From Flavobacterium denitrificans DSM 15936 (GTDB lineage: Bacteria > Bacteroidota > Bacteroidia > Flavobacteriales > Flavobacteriaceae), in assembly GCF_000425445.1 (NCBI RefSeq), contig NZ_AUDL01000014.1:1-64000 (forward strand): 64,000 bases of DNA, given 5' to 3'. Under the pieces are notes generated by a model. It was not told the origin of the DNA and ran no database searches. It saw nothing but the letters and a program-made list of their open reading frames with translations. Made by a program: the position numbers and the translations under genes. Of this stretch, positions 29,623 through 38,477 are shown piece after piece. Numbering within the stretch: the first letter of the stretch is position 1; every line of letters starts with the position of its first letter.

Positions 29623-29653
29623 CAAATTTAAGCCTTTATTTAGTTTTTGCAAA
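29623..29653 (-). promoter_or_regulatory. Promoter of tRNA-Gln copy 2
   Basis: TTTG (29653-29650), a 19-nt spacer, then TAAATTTG (29630-29623), placed exactly as for copy 1. Confidence 0.75.
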
Positions 29654-29847
29654 CTTTTTGAACAAAAAAATCATTTTTTTTAGTTTTTTTTCACTTAAAA
29701 AACCACACAACAATTAGAACCACCTCATAAACAATAGATTACTTTTCAGAGATAGTTTTATAGAATTTTTTGTTAATGCTCGTTTCTTTACATAAAAAAA
29801 CATTTTCTTTGTAGGATAGAAAACATACAAAATTTTAACACCTAAAT

Positions 29848-32800
29848 ATGGCACAATTCAATTTCAATAAATGGAATACAATTATTGGTTGGTTTGCATT
29901 TGCAATCGCTTTAATTACCTACACATTAACTGTCGAACCTACAATGAGCTTTTGGGATTGTGGCGAATATATTGCCACAGCTGCTAAACTTGAAGTTGGC
30001 CACCCGCCAGGAGCACCTTTATTCCAAATGATGGGAGCCTTTTTTGCAATGTTTGCGATCGATGCGCAGCATGTTGCGGTAATGGTGAATATGATGTCTG
30101 TTTTTTCTAGCGCATTTACAATTTTATTCATGTTTTGGTCTTCGTCTATGATTTTGAAAAAAATTGTAGCACGTTTTGCCGAAATTGATCAAAACAATTC
30201 AGTTGTTATTTTAGGAAGTTCCTTTGTTGGAGCATTAGCTTATACTTTCTCTGATAGTTTTTGGTTTAATGCAGTTGAAGCCGAAGTTTATGCAATGGCT
30301 TCTTTATTAATTGCATTGCTTTTCTGGCTTGGTCTTCGTTGGGAACAAGACATGGACAAACCAAAAGGAAACAAATGGCTTTTAATTATTTCTTTGGTTG
30401 TCGGACTATCATTTGGTGTTCACTTTATGGCATTATTGACTATTCCTTCAATAGGTTTTCTTTATTACTTTAAGCATTACGAAAAAGTTACTATTAAAAA
30501 CTTTCTTATCGCCAATGTAGTTGTAATTGGTATTTTGTTATTCATTTTCAAATTACTTTTGCCTTTAACCATGGCATTTTTCGGGAAAACCGAAATTTTT
30601 ATGGTAAACAGCATGGGACTTCCTTTTAACTCAGGAACTATTTTTGTTGCATTACTTTTTGTTGCCTTCTTTTATTTTGGATTAAAATATACGAAGCAAA
30701 AGGGTTTAATTTTTTACAACACCATTATTCTTTGTATTTTATTTATCCTTATTGGCTTCTCTACTTGGATGATGCTTCCTGTTCGTGCCAATGCCAATAC
30801 GGTAATCAATGAAAACAAACCTTCAGATGCCATCGAGGTTTTAGCTTATTATAATCGTGAACAATACGGTGTAAATCCTTTATTTTATGGCCCTCAGTAC
30901 ACAGAATTTTTTGCTGGACTTGATGAGAAAACACCTTATTTAGACAAAAAACCAAACTACGAAAGAGATTATAAAACAGGTAAATATATCATTACCAATA
31001 ATTATAAAAACGCAGATCAAAACTCTGATGACAATCAAAAAACGATTTTGCCAAGAATGTGGAGCACCGAAATGGGGCACATTCAAAATTATATCAACTT
31101 TACAAACCCACCTAAATTCAAAATCAACCCAAATTACAACTACGAAGAAGATTTAGGAGAATACGGAATTGACGTAAGCCAATTAAGTGAAGATGAATAC
31201 AATAAAGCCACAGCTCAATTAAGAAATGAAGTTGAAAAAACGGTTTCTGAGTTCAGAAAAGCATATGCTCAAAAACAAATTGACAACGAAGGTTATGTGA
31301 AATTCTTGAAGAGCTATGGAAAATACTTAACTATTGAAAAACCAACAACTGTAGATAATTTCAGTTTTATGTTCGAATACCAATTTGGATATATGTACTG
31401 GAGATATTTGATGTGGAATTTTGTTGGACGTCAAAGTGATGTTCAAGGAAAGTATGATAATTTAGATGGAAACTGGATCAGTGGCATCAAACCACTTGAC
31501 TCTTTACATTTAGGTTCTCAAGACAATCTTCCATCAGATGTCTTAAACAATAAAGGTCGAAATGTTTACTACTTCCTTCCTTTTATCTTAGGTCTTATCG
31601 GAATAATGTACCATGCAAACAAAGATCTTAAAAGCTTTTACGTGCTTTTAGCATTATTCTTATTTACCGGAATTGCTTTAAAAATTTATTTGAACGAAAG
31701 GCCATTTGAACCTCGCGAGAGAGATTATGCGCTTGTAGGATCATTTTATGTTTTTGCCATTTGGATTGGATTTGGGGTCTACTCTTTATATGAAAGTATT
31801 CAAAAATATATTGCATCAAAAATTGCAGGACCAGTAATTATTGCAGGAAGTTTATTAGCTGCTCCGATTTTAATGGCTTCTCAAAACTGGGACGACCACG
31901 ACAGATCTGGAAGATACACTGCAGTTGCTATGGCAAAAGCTTACTTAAGTTCTTGCGATAAAGATGCAATTCTATTTACCATTGGTGATAACGACACATT
32001 CCCTCTTTGGTATGCTCAGGAAATTGAGCATTTTAGAACCGATGTAAAAATCGTAAATACAAGTTTATTCATGACGGATTGGTACATTGACCAAATGAAA
32101 GCCAAAGCATATGAATCTGATCCATTGCCAATATCTTTCGTACATGATGATTATGTTGGAGACAAGCTAGATTATGTAGCGTATATCCAAAAAATTGATA
32201 CGCGCTGGAACATCAATGATTTCATTGATTTTATTAAAAACCCAAAATCAACTGTTGGACTTCAAAATGGACAAACAATCCACTTTTATCCAACAAATAA
32301 AATCAGGGTTCCCGTAGATAAAAATATCATTATCAAAAATAAAGTCGTAAATTCAAAATACAACGATTCTATCGTTCCATTTTTGGATATTGACATCAAA
32401 GGAAGCGCTATTTACAAAAACCGCTTGATGATGCTTGACATCTTGGCCAACAACAATTGGAAACGCCCAATTTACTTTAGTGGCGGTGCTTTTGATGATG
32501 AAGATTATTTATGGCTGAAAGATTATCTTCAATTAGACGGAATGGTTTACAAACTAGTACCTATCAAAAATGTTCCTTCAAAAGATGGTGGACCAATGGA
32601 TATGGGACAAATTGATGCCGATAAAATGTATGATATTGTAATGAAATGGGATTGGGGCAACAGCGAAAGCGATAAAATTTATCACGATCCCGAAACCAGA
32701 AGAAACAGTATCACTTACCGCACAAACCTATCTCGTTTAATGGATCAGCTTATTGCGGAAGGCAAAATTGACAAAGCTAAAAACGTAATCAATCTAGCCA

Positions 32801-33129
32801 TGACAAAAATGCCATTGGACAAATTTGGCTACTATTCATTAGTTGAACCTTTTACAAATGGATATTACAAAGTTGGGGAAACTGGAAAAGCGAGAGAACT
32901 GCTTAATAGATTGGTTAAAAAATACAATGAAAACCTAAACTATTACGCAACATTGCCTCCAGGTGATCAAACTGATCTTGCAATAGATATTATCACGGAT
33001 ATTGAACGCTACAGAAGTCTATTGCAAGTTATGGATCGAAACAACGATAAAGCGTTCTACGAAAAGCACAAAAAGACTTTTAATACGTATGTAAATGTAT
33101 TCGAACGTTTTGGACGTGAAAAAGAATAA
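29848..33129 (+). CDS. DUF2723 membrane protein (glycosyltransferase family 117-like)
   Basis: 1093 residues. The N-terminus (EPTMSFWDCGEYIATAAKL near 30-50, then HPPGAP) is the signature of DUF2723, an integral-membrane family now named as glycosyltransferase family 117. It has a GT-C-like architecture related to protein O-mannosyltransferases. About ten helices lie in residues 10-325 and more at 570-690. The periplasmic C-terminal part (700-1093) includes GDNDTFPLWYAQ and ends in helical TPR-like sequence. The acidic FWDCGE motif would be the catalytic aspartate site by analogy. The likely role is glycosylation of surface or periplasmic proteins, which is inference. Confidence 0.88.
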   Translation: MAQFNFNKWNTIIGWFAFAIALITYTLTVEPTMSFWDCGEYIATAAKLEVGHPPGAPLFQMMGAFFAMFAIDAQHVAVMVNMMSVFSSAFTILFMFWSSSMILKKIVARFAEIDQNNSVVILGSSFVGALAYTFSDSFWFNAVEAEVYAMASLLIALLFWLGLRWEQDMDKPKGNKWLLIISLVVGLSFGVHFMALLTIPSIGFLYYFKHYEKVTIKNFLIANVVVIGILLFIFKLLLPLTMAFFGKTEIFMVNSMGLPFNSGTIFVALLFVAFFYFGLKYTKQKGLIFYNTIILCILFILIGFSTWMMLPVRANANTVINENKPSDAIEVLAYYNREQYGVNPLFYGPQYTEFFAGLDEKTPYLDKKPNYERDYKTGKYIITNNYKNADQNSDDNQKTILPRMWSTEMGHIQNYINFTNPPKFKINPNYNYEEDLGEYGIDVSQLSEDEYNKATAQLRNEVEKTVSEFRKAYAQKQIDNEGYVKFLKSYGKYLTIEKPTTVDNFSFMFEYQFGYMYWRYLMWNFVGRQSDVQGKYDNLDGNWISGIKPLDSLHLGSQDNLPSDVLNNKGRNVYYFLPFILGLIGIMYHANKDLKSFYVLLALFLFTGIALKIYLNERPFEPRERDYALVGSFYVFAIWIGFGVYSLYESIQKYIASKIAGPVIIAGSLLAAPILMASQNWDDHDRSGRYTAVAMAKAYLSSCDKDAILFTIGDNDTFPLWYAQEIEHFRTDVKIVNTSLFMTDWYIDQMKAKAYESDPLPISFVHDDYVGDKLDYVAYIQKIDTRWNINDFIDFIKNPKSTVGLQNGQTIHFYPTNKIRVPVDKNIIIKNKVVNSKYNDSIVPFLDIDIKGSAIYKNRLMMLDILANNNWKRPIYFSGGAFDDEDYLWLKDYLQLDGMVYKLVPIKNVPSKDGGPMDMGQIDADKMYDIVMKWDWGNSESDKIYHDPETRRNSITYRTNLSRLMDQLIAEGKIDKAKNVINLAMTKMPLDKFGYYSLVEPFTNGYYKVGETGKARELLNRLVKKYNENLNYYATLPPGDQTDLAIDIITDIERYRSLLQVMDRNNDKAFYEKHKKTFNTYVNVFERFGREKE

Positions 33130-33153
33130 TAAGATACGAAAAATATACTGATT

Positions 33154-33196
33154 AAAAAAATGCGGTGCTATTAGCTAAATAGCACCGCATTTTTTA
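33154..33196 (+). terminator. Terminator after the DUF2723 gene
   Basis: TGCGGTGCTATT and AATAGCACCGCA pair perfectly around a short loop, flanked by A- and T-runs. It is the strongest terminator in the window. Confidence 0.93.
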
Positions 33197-33225
33197 ATTT
33201 TACAATATCTGTAAATCTATTCAAA

Positions 33226-33864
33226 ATGAGCTTTTATTGGGTCAAAACTAATTTATTCATCAAAAAGGTGTTTTCTAAGTATTGTTGGGATATTCCAAAC
33301 AAGGAAAAGAAAATATACCTCACTTTTGATGACGGGCCTACTCCAGAAGTTACAGACTGGGTTTTATCTGAATTAAAAAAATTTGACGCCAAAGCTACTT
33401 TTTTCTGCATTGGAAAAAACATCAATGCGAATGCAAATTTATTTGAAAGACTAATTGCCGAGGGGCACGCCATTGGCAATCACACAATGAATCATATAAA
33501 TGGATGGAAAAGCCAGACTAATGATTATATCGAAAACGTCAAAAATTGCGCTTCAATTCTAGCAAATGAAAAAAAACTAAACAGTTTGTTATTTCGACCT
33601 CCATATGGAAAAATAAAAAAAGCACAGTCAAAAGTATTGCGCAGTCTTGGCTATAAAATAGTAATGTGGGATGTTTTAAGCGCTGATTTTGACCAATCGA
33701 TCACACCAGAAAAATGCCTTGAAAATGTAACTAAAAATGTGACTTCAGGTAGTGTAATTGTTTTTCATGACAGTATAAAAGCATCACAGAATTTAAAATT
33801 TGCGTTGCCTAAAACATTACACTTTTTAAAAGAAAATGGATATGCGTTTGATGTTATCCATTAA
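33226..33864 (+). CDS. Polysaccharide deacetylase (NodB homology domain)
   Basis: 212 residues, family CE4. Motif 1 TFDDGP (near 32) carries the base aspartate and a metal aspartate. Motif 2 HTMNH (near 84) supplies the metal histidines. Motif 3 RPPYGK near 124, motif 4 MWDVLSADFD near 145, and motif 5 VIVFHDS near 178 complete the set. All catalytic residues are present, so it is probably active as a metal-dependent N- or O-deacetylase on a cell-wall or surface glycan. There is no obvious signal peptide, although the first 18 residues are weakly hydrophobic. Confidence 0.93.
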   Translation: MSFYWVKTNLFIKKVFSKYCWDIPNKEKKIYLTFDDGPTPEVTDWVLSELKKFDAKATFFCIGKNINANANLFERLIAEGHAIGNHTMNHINGWKSQTNDYIENVKNCASILANEKKLNSLLFRPPYGKIKKAQSKVLRSLGYKIVMWDVLSADFDQSITPEKCLENVTKNVTSGSVIVFHDSIKASQNLKFALPKTLHFLKENGYAFDVIH

Positions 33865-33887
33865 AGAAACATCAGCAAAAAGTTGTG

Positions 33888-34190
33888 TTACTGGTTGAAT
33901 TGCTCTTGGACAATTCCTATAATTGTATTCGCATCAAGCTCGCCAGATTGTCTCCAGATCATCTGTCCTTCTTTATAAATCATTAACGTCGGAAGACCTT
34001 TAATACGAAGAGCCTCAGCTAGTTCTTGATTCTTATCTACATCAATTTTGATTACTTTGGCCTTATCACCAAGCGCAGCGGCAACATCCTTAATCACTGG
34101 ATGCATAGATACTGACGATTCATTCCAATCTGTGTAGAAGTCTATCAACACAGGGACTTGAGCATTTATTAGTTCTCCAAATTTTGACAT
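33888..34190 (-). CDS. Thioredoxin-fold protein without the CXXC active site
   Basis: 100 residues aligning along the whole thioredoxin fold: VLIDFYTDWNESS, then VIKIDVDKNQELAEALRIKG, then LPTLMIYKEGQMIWRQSG. The usual WCGPC is replaced by WNESS, and the protein has no cysteine at all, so it cannot do dithiol exchange. The cis-proline loop (GLPT) remains. The role may be a chaperone or a binding adaptor. A -7 element TACATTTG lies at 34249-34242. The metallophosphoesterase gene lies upstream on the same strand. Confidence 0.9.
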   Translation of the reverse strand: MSKFGELINAQVPVLIDFYTDWNESSVSMHPVIKDVAAALGDKAKVIKIDVDKNQELAEALRIKGLPTLMIYKEGQMIWRQSGELDANTIIGIVQEQFNQ

Positions 34191-34241
34191 AAAACCAAAA
34201 ATTTAAATTTTTTAATCTACTTAAAAGAGACAAATATTCTA

Positions 34242-34249
34242 CAAATGTA
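34242..34249 (-). promoter_or_regulatory. -7 element of the thioredoxin-fold gene (TACATTTG)
   Basis: An exact TAnnTTTG on the minus strand, about 50 nt before the start. No clear -33 box was seen. Confidence 0.45.
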
Positions 34250-34263
34250 GCATTTTTAACGAA

Positions 34264-35499
34264 TTAAGCCACATTGTTGCCCTTTTTTAGTTCGATTACT
34301 GTTATTTCTGGCATAATACCAACTCGTCCTGGATAAGCATGAAAACCAAACCCACGGTTAACATAAACGTATCTTCCGGCAGTTTCGTACAAACCAGCCC
34401 ATTGTTTATAAATATATTGTGCCAAACTCCATTTAAAATAACCCGGAATCTCAATTCCAAACTGCATTCCGTGTGTATGTCCCGAAAGTGTCAAATGAAA
34501 GTTTTTAGGATGATCTTTTATTTCAGCATCCCAATGACTTGGATCGTGGCTCATCAAGACTTTAAAATCTTCTTTAGAAACATTTTCAGATGCTTTATTT
34601 AAATCTCCAGTCTTTTTGAAATTAACTCCCCAATTCTCTACTCCAATCAAAGCGATTTTATCGTCACCTTTTTGAATATAAGTATGCTCGTTCAGCATCA
34701 ATTTAAATCCAATCTGACCATAAAGCTTTTTGATTTCCTCAAAATTTTCTGCTTTCTGTTTTTCAGATGGCCAACTCACATATTCGCCGTAATCGTGATT
34801 TCCTAGAACCGAAAACTTTCCGTATTTGTAATCTTTAATTCGGCTAAAAGTCTCCAACCAAGGATACATTTCTTTAGCATGCGTATTCACAATATCGCCT
34901 GTAAACAAAATCATATCGGCCTCTTGTTCATTGATCAAATCAATGGCATAATTTATTTTATCGGGATTGTCAAAACTTCCGCTATGCACATCTGAAATCT
35001 GCGTGATTCTAAAACCATCAAAAGCATCTGGCAAATCTGGAAAAAATACAGTTTGCTTGATTACTTTGAAATTATATTTTCCTTCAAAAATTCCATAAAT
35101 TATAGACAAAAATGGAACTGCGGCCAAACCTAATGCAATTTGGCTAATAAACTTTCTTCTGTCTGGCATTATTTCTTTTTTGGGCGCATTATAAACAAAA
35201 TAATTTACGATGCTTGCGCCAATTCTAAAAATATCTTCACCAAACATTACCAATGTAAGGACAATTTTTGGAACATAAACCAACAACATGAGCCCCATTG
35301 TAAACATGGTTTGCTTGGTTTGTCCTACTGAGCGGTCAAACTGAGTAAAAGAATATATAATGAATGCTAAAAGCAGAAAACTTATTACTTGGTAGCTTAC
35401 TAAAATCCATCTCGTTTTGATTAGAGTACGAAAGGCTTGATAAGAATAAAATTCAACAAACAGAAAAAGTGCGCAAAGAAATATTAAACGAAAGATCAT
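34264..35499 (-). CDS. Membrane-anchored metallophosphoesterase
   Basis: 411 residues. Three or four membrane helices fill residues 1-140, followed by a calcineurin-like phosphoesterase domain (about 160-400). Metal motifs are ISDVHSGSFDN (D, H), FTGDIVN (D), VLGNHDYGEY (N, H), LMSHDP (H) and LSGHTHGMQFG (H, H). All metal ligands are present. It resembles the YkuE/YaeI-type phosphodiesterases that act near lipid substrates. The substrate is unknown. It is separated from the upstream histidine-kinase gene by a terminator. Confidence 0.9.
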   Translation of the reverse strand: MIFRLIFLCALFLFVEFYSYQAFRTLIKTRWILVSYQVISFLLLAFIIYSFTQFDRSVGQTKQTMFTMGLMLLVYVPKIVLTLVMFGEDIFRIGASIVNYFVYNAPKKEIMPDRRKFISQIALGLAAVPFLSIIYGIFEGKYNFKVIKQTVFFPDLPDAFDGFRITQISDVHSGSFDNPDKINYAIDLINEQEADMILFTGDIVNTHAKEMYPWLETFSRIKDYKYGKFSVLGNHDYGEYVSWPSEKQKAENFEEIKKLYGQIGFKLMLNEHTYIQKGDDKIALIGVENWGVNFKKTGDLNKASENVSKEDFKVLMSHDPSHWDAEIKDHPKNFHLTLSGHTHGMQFGIEIPGYFKWSLAQYIYKQWAGLYETAGRYVYVNRGFGFHAYPGRVGIMPEITVIELKKGNNVA

Positions 35500-35582
35500 T
35501 TATTTTACAGTTTTAAGCAAAGTAACAAAGAATGAAAATTTTATTGCTTTTTATTATCAAAAATTTAACTCAAAATAAATAC

Positions 35583-35614
35583 AAAAAGCTGGCAGATTTT
35601 TCTACCAGCTTTTT
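35583..35614 (-). terminator. Terminator downstream of the kinase gene / orphan promoter
   Basis: AAAAAGCTGG (35583-35592) and CCAGCTTTTT (35605-35614) pair. The inner stem has one position that is U-G on the minus strand and A-C on the plus strand, pointing to minus-strand use. It resembles the terminator at 37819-37851. Confidence 0.8.
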
Positions 35615-35663
35615 ACCTAATTATTTTTTTGCTGAATTGTTTTTTTTACTTTATTATCACACT

Positions 35664-35699
35664 TCAAAGATCGAATCACAAAATGAAGACATAATGAAG
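35664..35699 (-). promoter_or_regulatory. Second copy of the small-protein promoter/operator, with no gene behind it
   Basis: The operator core (35679-35699) matches 19 of 21 bases of 38492-38512, with TGAAG repeats 11 bp apart. A -7-like GATCTTTG lies at 35671-35664. The following GAAGTGT also matches the start region of the small-protein gene. Downstream on the minus strand only the terminator at 35583-35614 is found. Confidence 0.6.
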
Positions 35700-35722
35700 A
35701 TTGAAACAATCAACTTTTAATC

Positions 35723-37054
35723 CTATTTTTCAGCTTCTGGAAACGCTAAAGTAAAAGTTGTGCCTTCATTTATTTTAGAAACAACTTTGATTTCAATATG
35801 ATGAAAGAAAGAAATACTTTCGGCAATCGCCAAACCTAAACCCTGCCCATCTTGATCTGAATTTATTCTGGCAAACCTATTGAAAATTTTTTCCAAATGA
35901 ACCTCTGTCATTCCAAGTCCAGAATCTGTAATTGAAATAAAATAACGGTCATTTTCAAAACCATCAAAAATTACAATATCTCCTTTTGGACGATTGTATT
36001 TTATCGCATTGATCACCAAATTATAAATCAAAATATGGATTAAAGTTCTGTTTCCGATGAAATTATAATTGTGCGTCATCTGATTTTTAAAATCAATTTC
36101 ACGATCTTCCAAACGATCCTGAAAATCTTCCTGAAGATCATTTAAAATTTCATGAAAATTAATGTTTTCATTTGCTTGGTATTGATTGTTTTCAATTCGG
36201 GAAATCAAAAGCAAATTATTAATGATCTTTTTCAGCATATCCAGCGTTTTCAGCGAACTCGCAATTTTATCTATTGCATTATCATCTAACGATTCGTTTT
36301 GCAGCAAATTCTCAAATTTGTTTTTCAAAAGCGCGATGGGCGTGAGCAATTCGTGAGAAACATTTGAAATAAATTGTTTTTCTTTTTTGAAAAGCTCCGC
36401 GATTCTATCCATCATTTGATTTAAAACCAAATCCAATTCTCTGAAATCTCTTGATTTTGCTTTTATCGGAGTGTGATCAAATGCTTCTGGTTCGTTTACA
36501 CGCCTAATTTTTGTGTCAATTATTTTATAAAAAGGCTTAAGCAGATATTCTATATAAAATGTATCTGCCAAAAAAGTGACTAATAGAATTACAACAAAGA
36601 CAATGAGTATGAAAAAACGAATCACAAAAGTCAAATCATTCACCTCACTTAAACTACTTCCTATCTCAAGCTTATAACCTTCTCCTTCATAAGCAAAATA
36701 ATACTGTAGAATTCGATACTCATTTTCTTCTCCTTCAATTTTTCGGTAATCATTACTAAAAGTGTAAAATTTATGACGCGGTTTTAAGGGTGCGCGGGAT
36801 AAAACCAAAAACTCATTATGAAGCATTGAAAATTCTGAAAAAGCCTCGGTTGAATCATCCGCACTTTCTATAAAATCATTGATTTCTTCTCGATTCAAAT
36901 GTTTAATAAACTTTTCTTTTTTTTCCAGAAGACTATTATTTATATGATGGTATACCACATTTTCGACTAAAATGGGCAACATTAGCCACAAAATCAAAAT
37001 TACTAATAATCTTGTCAGTGCATTAAAAATAGCCAATTGGTGTTTTATCTTCAC
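35723..37054 (-). CDS. Sensor histidine kinase
   Basis: 443 residues. Helix 1 (about 10-30) and helix 2 (about 148-170) flank a periplasmic sensor region of about 115 residues. The phosphoacceptor is in FISNVSHELLTPIALLKNK near 235 (H box). The ATPase domain has NLVINAIKYNRP (N box), ITDSGLGM and GQGLGLAIAES (G boxes). All catalytic motifs are intact. It is 11 nt after the response regulator gene, its cognate partner. The stimulus is unknown. The neighbouring lysine-rich exported proteins are likely targets. Confidence 0.93.
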   Translation of the reverse strand: MKIKHQLAIFNALTRLLVILILWLMLPILVENVVYHHINNSLLEKKEKFIKHLNREEINDFIESADDSTEAFSEFSMLHNEFLVLSRAPLKPRHKFYTFSNDYRKIEGEENEYRILQYYFAYEGEGYKLEIGSSLSEVNDLTFVIRFFILIVFVVILLVTFLADTFYIEYLLKPFYKIIDTKIRRVNEPEAFDHTPIKAKSRDFRELDLVLNQMMDRIAELFKKEKQFISNVSHELLTPIALLKNKFENLLQNESLDDNAIDKIASSLKTLDMLKKIINNLLLISRIENNQYQANENINFHEILNDLQEDFQDRLEDREIDFKNQMTHNYNFIGNRTLIHILIYNLVINAIKYNRPKGDIVIFDGFENDRYFISITDSGLGMTEVHLEKIFNRFARINSDQDGQGLGLAIAESISFFHHIEIKVVSKINEGTTFTLAFPEAEK

Positions 37055-37065
37055 AAATTTGTTTT

Positions 37066-37740
37066 TTATTCGTTGATGCGATAGCCAACATTTCTAACGG
37101 TTTCAAACCAGTCAATTGTAGTATGCTTGTCCAATTTTTTTCGGAGATTGCGAACGTGGACATCGATAAAATTAGAATCGGAATTGACTTCAAGGATATC
37201 TCCCCAGATATGTTCTGTCAACTGAAGTCGAGTAATCACTCTATTTTTATTCAAAACCAAATATTGAAAAATATCAAATTCTTTTTTAGTCAAACTAATT
37301 GGCACCTCATTATAACTAACCTTATAATCTTGAAGCTGAAGTAAAAATCCGTGGATAATTAAATTATTCAAAGTAAAACCATGCATTCTACGAATCACAG
37401 CAAATAACCTCGCACTGAGCTCAGTCAATGCAAAGGGTTTTGTCAAATAATCATCGGCGCCTAAATGCAAACCGTTTATTCTATCGTCAAGCTCACCACG
37501 TGCCGTAAGGACGATTACTGCCATTTTTGACTGCGTTTTTCGGACTGTTTTCAAAACTTCAAAACCGTCTCCATCTGGCAAACCCAAATCTAGCAACATT
37601 GCATCATAATCGTTGCTTCCAATTTCTTCGAGAGCATTATTGCAGGTATGCACAATTTTACAAACATAACCTGCATTGCACAAAAAGTCATAAACTTCTA
37701 CCGCAAGTTCCTTATTATCTTCAACAATCAAAATATTCAT
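37066..37740 (-). CDS. OmpR-family response regulator
   Basis: 224 residues from the ATG at 37740. A GTG two codons earlier is less likely. The receiver domain (1-115) has the acidic pair VEDN, the phosphorylation aspartate in LLDLGLPDGDG near 51, and the lysine in LTKPFALTEL near 101. The C-terminal winged-helix DNA-binding domain (about 125-224) ends DVHVRNLRKKLDKH...TVRNVGYRI. OmpR-type regulators bind direct repeats spaced one helical turn apart. Such repeats occur at 38492-38512 and 35679-35699. It is first of the two-gene regulator-kinase operon. Confidence 0.94.
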   Translation of the reverse strand: MNILIVEDNKELAVEVYDFLCNAGYVCKIVHTCNNALEEIGSNDYDAMLLDLGLPDGDGFEVLKTVRKTQSKMAVIVLTARGELDDRINGLHLGADDYLTKPFALTELSARLFAVIRRMHGFTLNNLIIHGFLLQLQDYKVSYNEVPISLTKKEFDIFQYLVLNKNRVITRLQLTEHIWGDILEVNSDSNFIDVHVRNLRKKLDKHTTIDWFETVRNVGYRINE

Positions 37741-37762
37741 AAACACAGCTATTAAGCGCGAT

Positions 37763-37790
37763 TAAATTTACGCAATTTTAAAAAACACAA
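37763..37790 (-). promoter_or_regulatory. Promoter of the response regulator-kinase operon
   Basis: TTG (37790-37788), a 17-nt spacer, then TAAATTTA (37770-37763), seven of eight to consensus, 22 nt before the ATG. Confidence 0.55.
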
Positions 37791-37818
37791 CTTGCGCATT
37801 ATTAAAAAATTAACGATT

Positions 37819-37851
37819 AAAAAAAGCTGATAAATTTCTTCATCAGCCTTT
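37819..37851 (-). terminator. Terminator of the lysine-rich small-protein genes
   Basis: GCTGAT (37826-37831) and ATCAGC (37842-37847) form a stem with a 10-nt loop, followed by seven T on the minus strand. Confidence 0.75.
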
Positions 37852-37926
37852 TCCAACCGCATTCTCCATAATCATTATCTCTGTTTTGTTTCCTTACAAT
37901 AATTTGAAAACAAATCAAAAACAATC

Positions 37927-38187
37927 TTATTTTTTCACATTTGCTGTTTCTGCTTTTGGAGCTTCAGTTTTTGTTGCTTTAGCTTTTTTGCTGTGTTTTG
38001 AATGTTTAGTCGCTTTCACCTCTTTTACAGGAGTTGTTTTCTCGTCTTGCACTGGAGTTTTTTTAACTTCTTTAGCAGATGTTGCTTTAACTTCTTTTAC
38101 TGGTGCTTTTTTAATTGGAGCCGGAGCGGCTGTAACCATTGCACTTGTTCCTAATACTGCGGCGATTGCCAAAAATAAATTTCTCAT
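37927..38187 (-). CDS. Exported lysine-rich small protein (Asr-like), copy 1
   Basis: 86 residues. A signal peptide (MRNLFLAIAAVLGTSAMVTA) is followed by a mature chain composed mostly of Lys, Ala, Thr, Val, Glu and Pro with a repeated PVKEVKAT unit. It is highly basic, has no cysteine and is predicted disordered. The composition and signal resemble enterobacterial Asr, a periplasmic acid-shock protein, but homology is not shown. It is paralogous to the next gene upstream (46 nt away) and adjacent to a two-component system. Confidence 0.8.
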   Translation of the reverse strand: MRNLFLAIAAVLGTSAMVTAAPAPIKKAPVKEVKATSAKEVKKTPVQDEKTTPVKEVKATKHSKHSKKAKATKTEAPKAETANVKK

Positions 38188-38233
38188 GATTTCTAATTTT
38201 TTAAATGAATGTTTTCTTACTTAAGTCTTTTTG

Positions 38234-38434
38234 TTATTTTTTTACTTTTGTTGTTTGAGCCTTTGGAGCTTCGCTTTTTTCTGATTTTGCTTTTTTGTCA
38301 GCTTTGTGTTTTTTAGGATGTTTTGTTGCTGTAACTTCTTTTACAGAAAGTGCTTTTTCATTTTTTGCAGGAAATGCATGAACCATTGCACTTGCACCTA
38401 AAACCGCTACTAATACCATCAATAAATTTCTCAT
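38234..38434 (-). CDS. Exported lysine-rich small protein (Asr-like), copy 2
   Basis: 66 residues. The signal peptide (MRNLLMVLVAVLGASAMVHA) is nearly the same as copy 1. The mature part carries VKEVTATKHPKKHKADKKAK and ends QTTKVKK, matching the end of copy 1. The bases around the start codon (TTAGAAATCATGAG) are also shared, so the pair arose by duplication. It is first in the transcript, behind a promoter with direct-repeat operator sites. Confidence 0.8.
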   Translation of the reverse strand: MRNLLMVLVAVLGASAMVHAFPAKNEKALSVKEVTATKHPKKHKADKKAKSEKSEAPKAQTTKVKK

Positions 38435-38477
38435 GATTTCTAAGATTTAAAAATTAATTACCTTTTATTTTACACTT

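Larger units (their letters stand above)
29321..29653 (-). repeat. Tandem duplication of a complete tRNA-Gln transcription unit
   Basis: Two units of about 153 bp (29321-29473 and 29501-29653), period 180 bp, each with promoter, tRNA and terminator. The tRNA and hairpin parts are nearly identical. The promoter flanks have diverged but keep the consensus positions. Confidence 0.85.

Noticed and set aside
29399-29683. 94-codon plus-strand frame over the tRNA genes
   Set aside because: Encoded by the tRNA and terminator duplication; internal repeats reflect the RNA genes.
35532-35720. 62-codon plus-strand frame between the kinase and phosphoesterase genes
   Set aside because: Runs through the terminator hairpin and the operator copy; no protein features.
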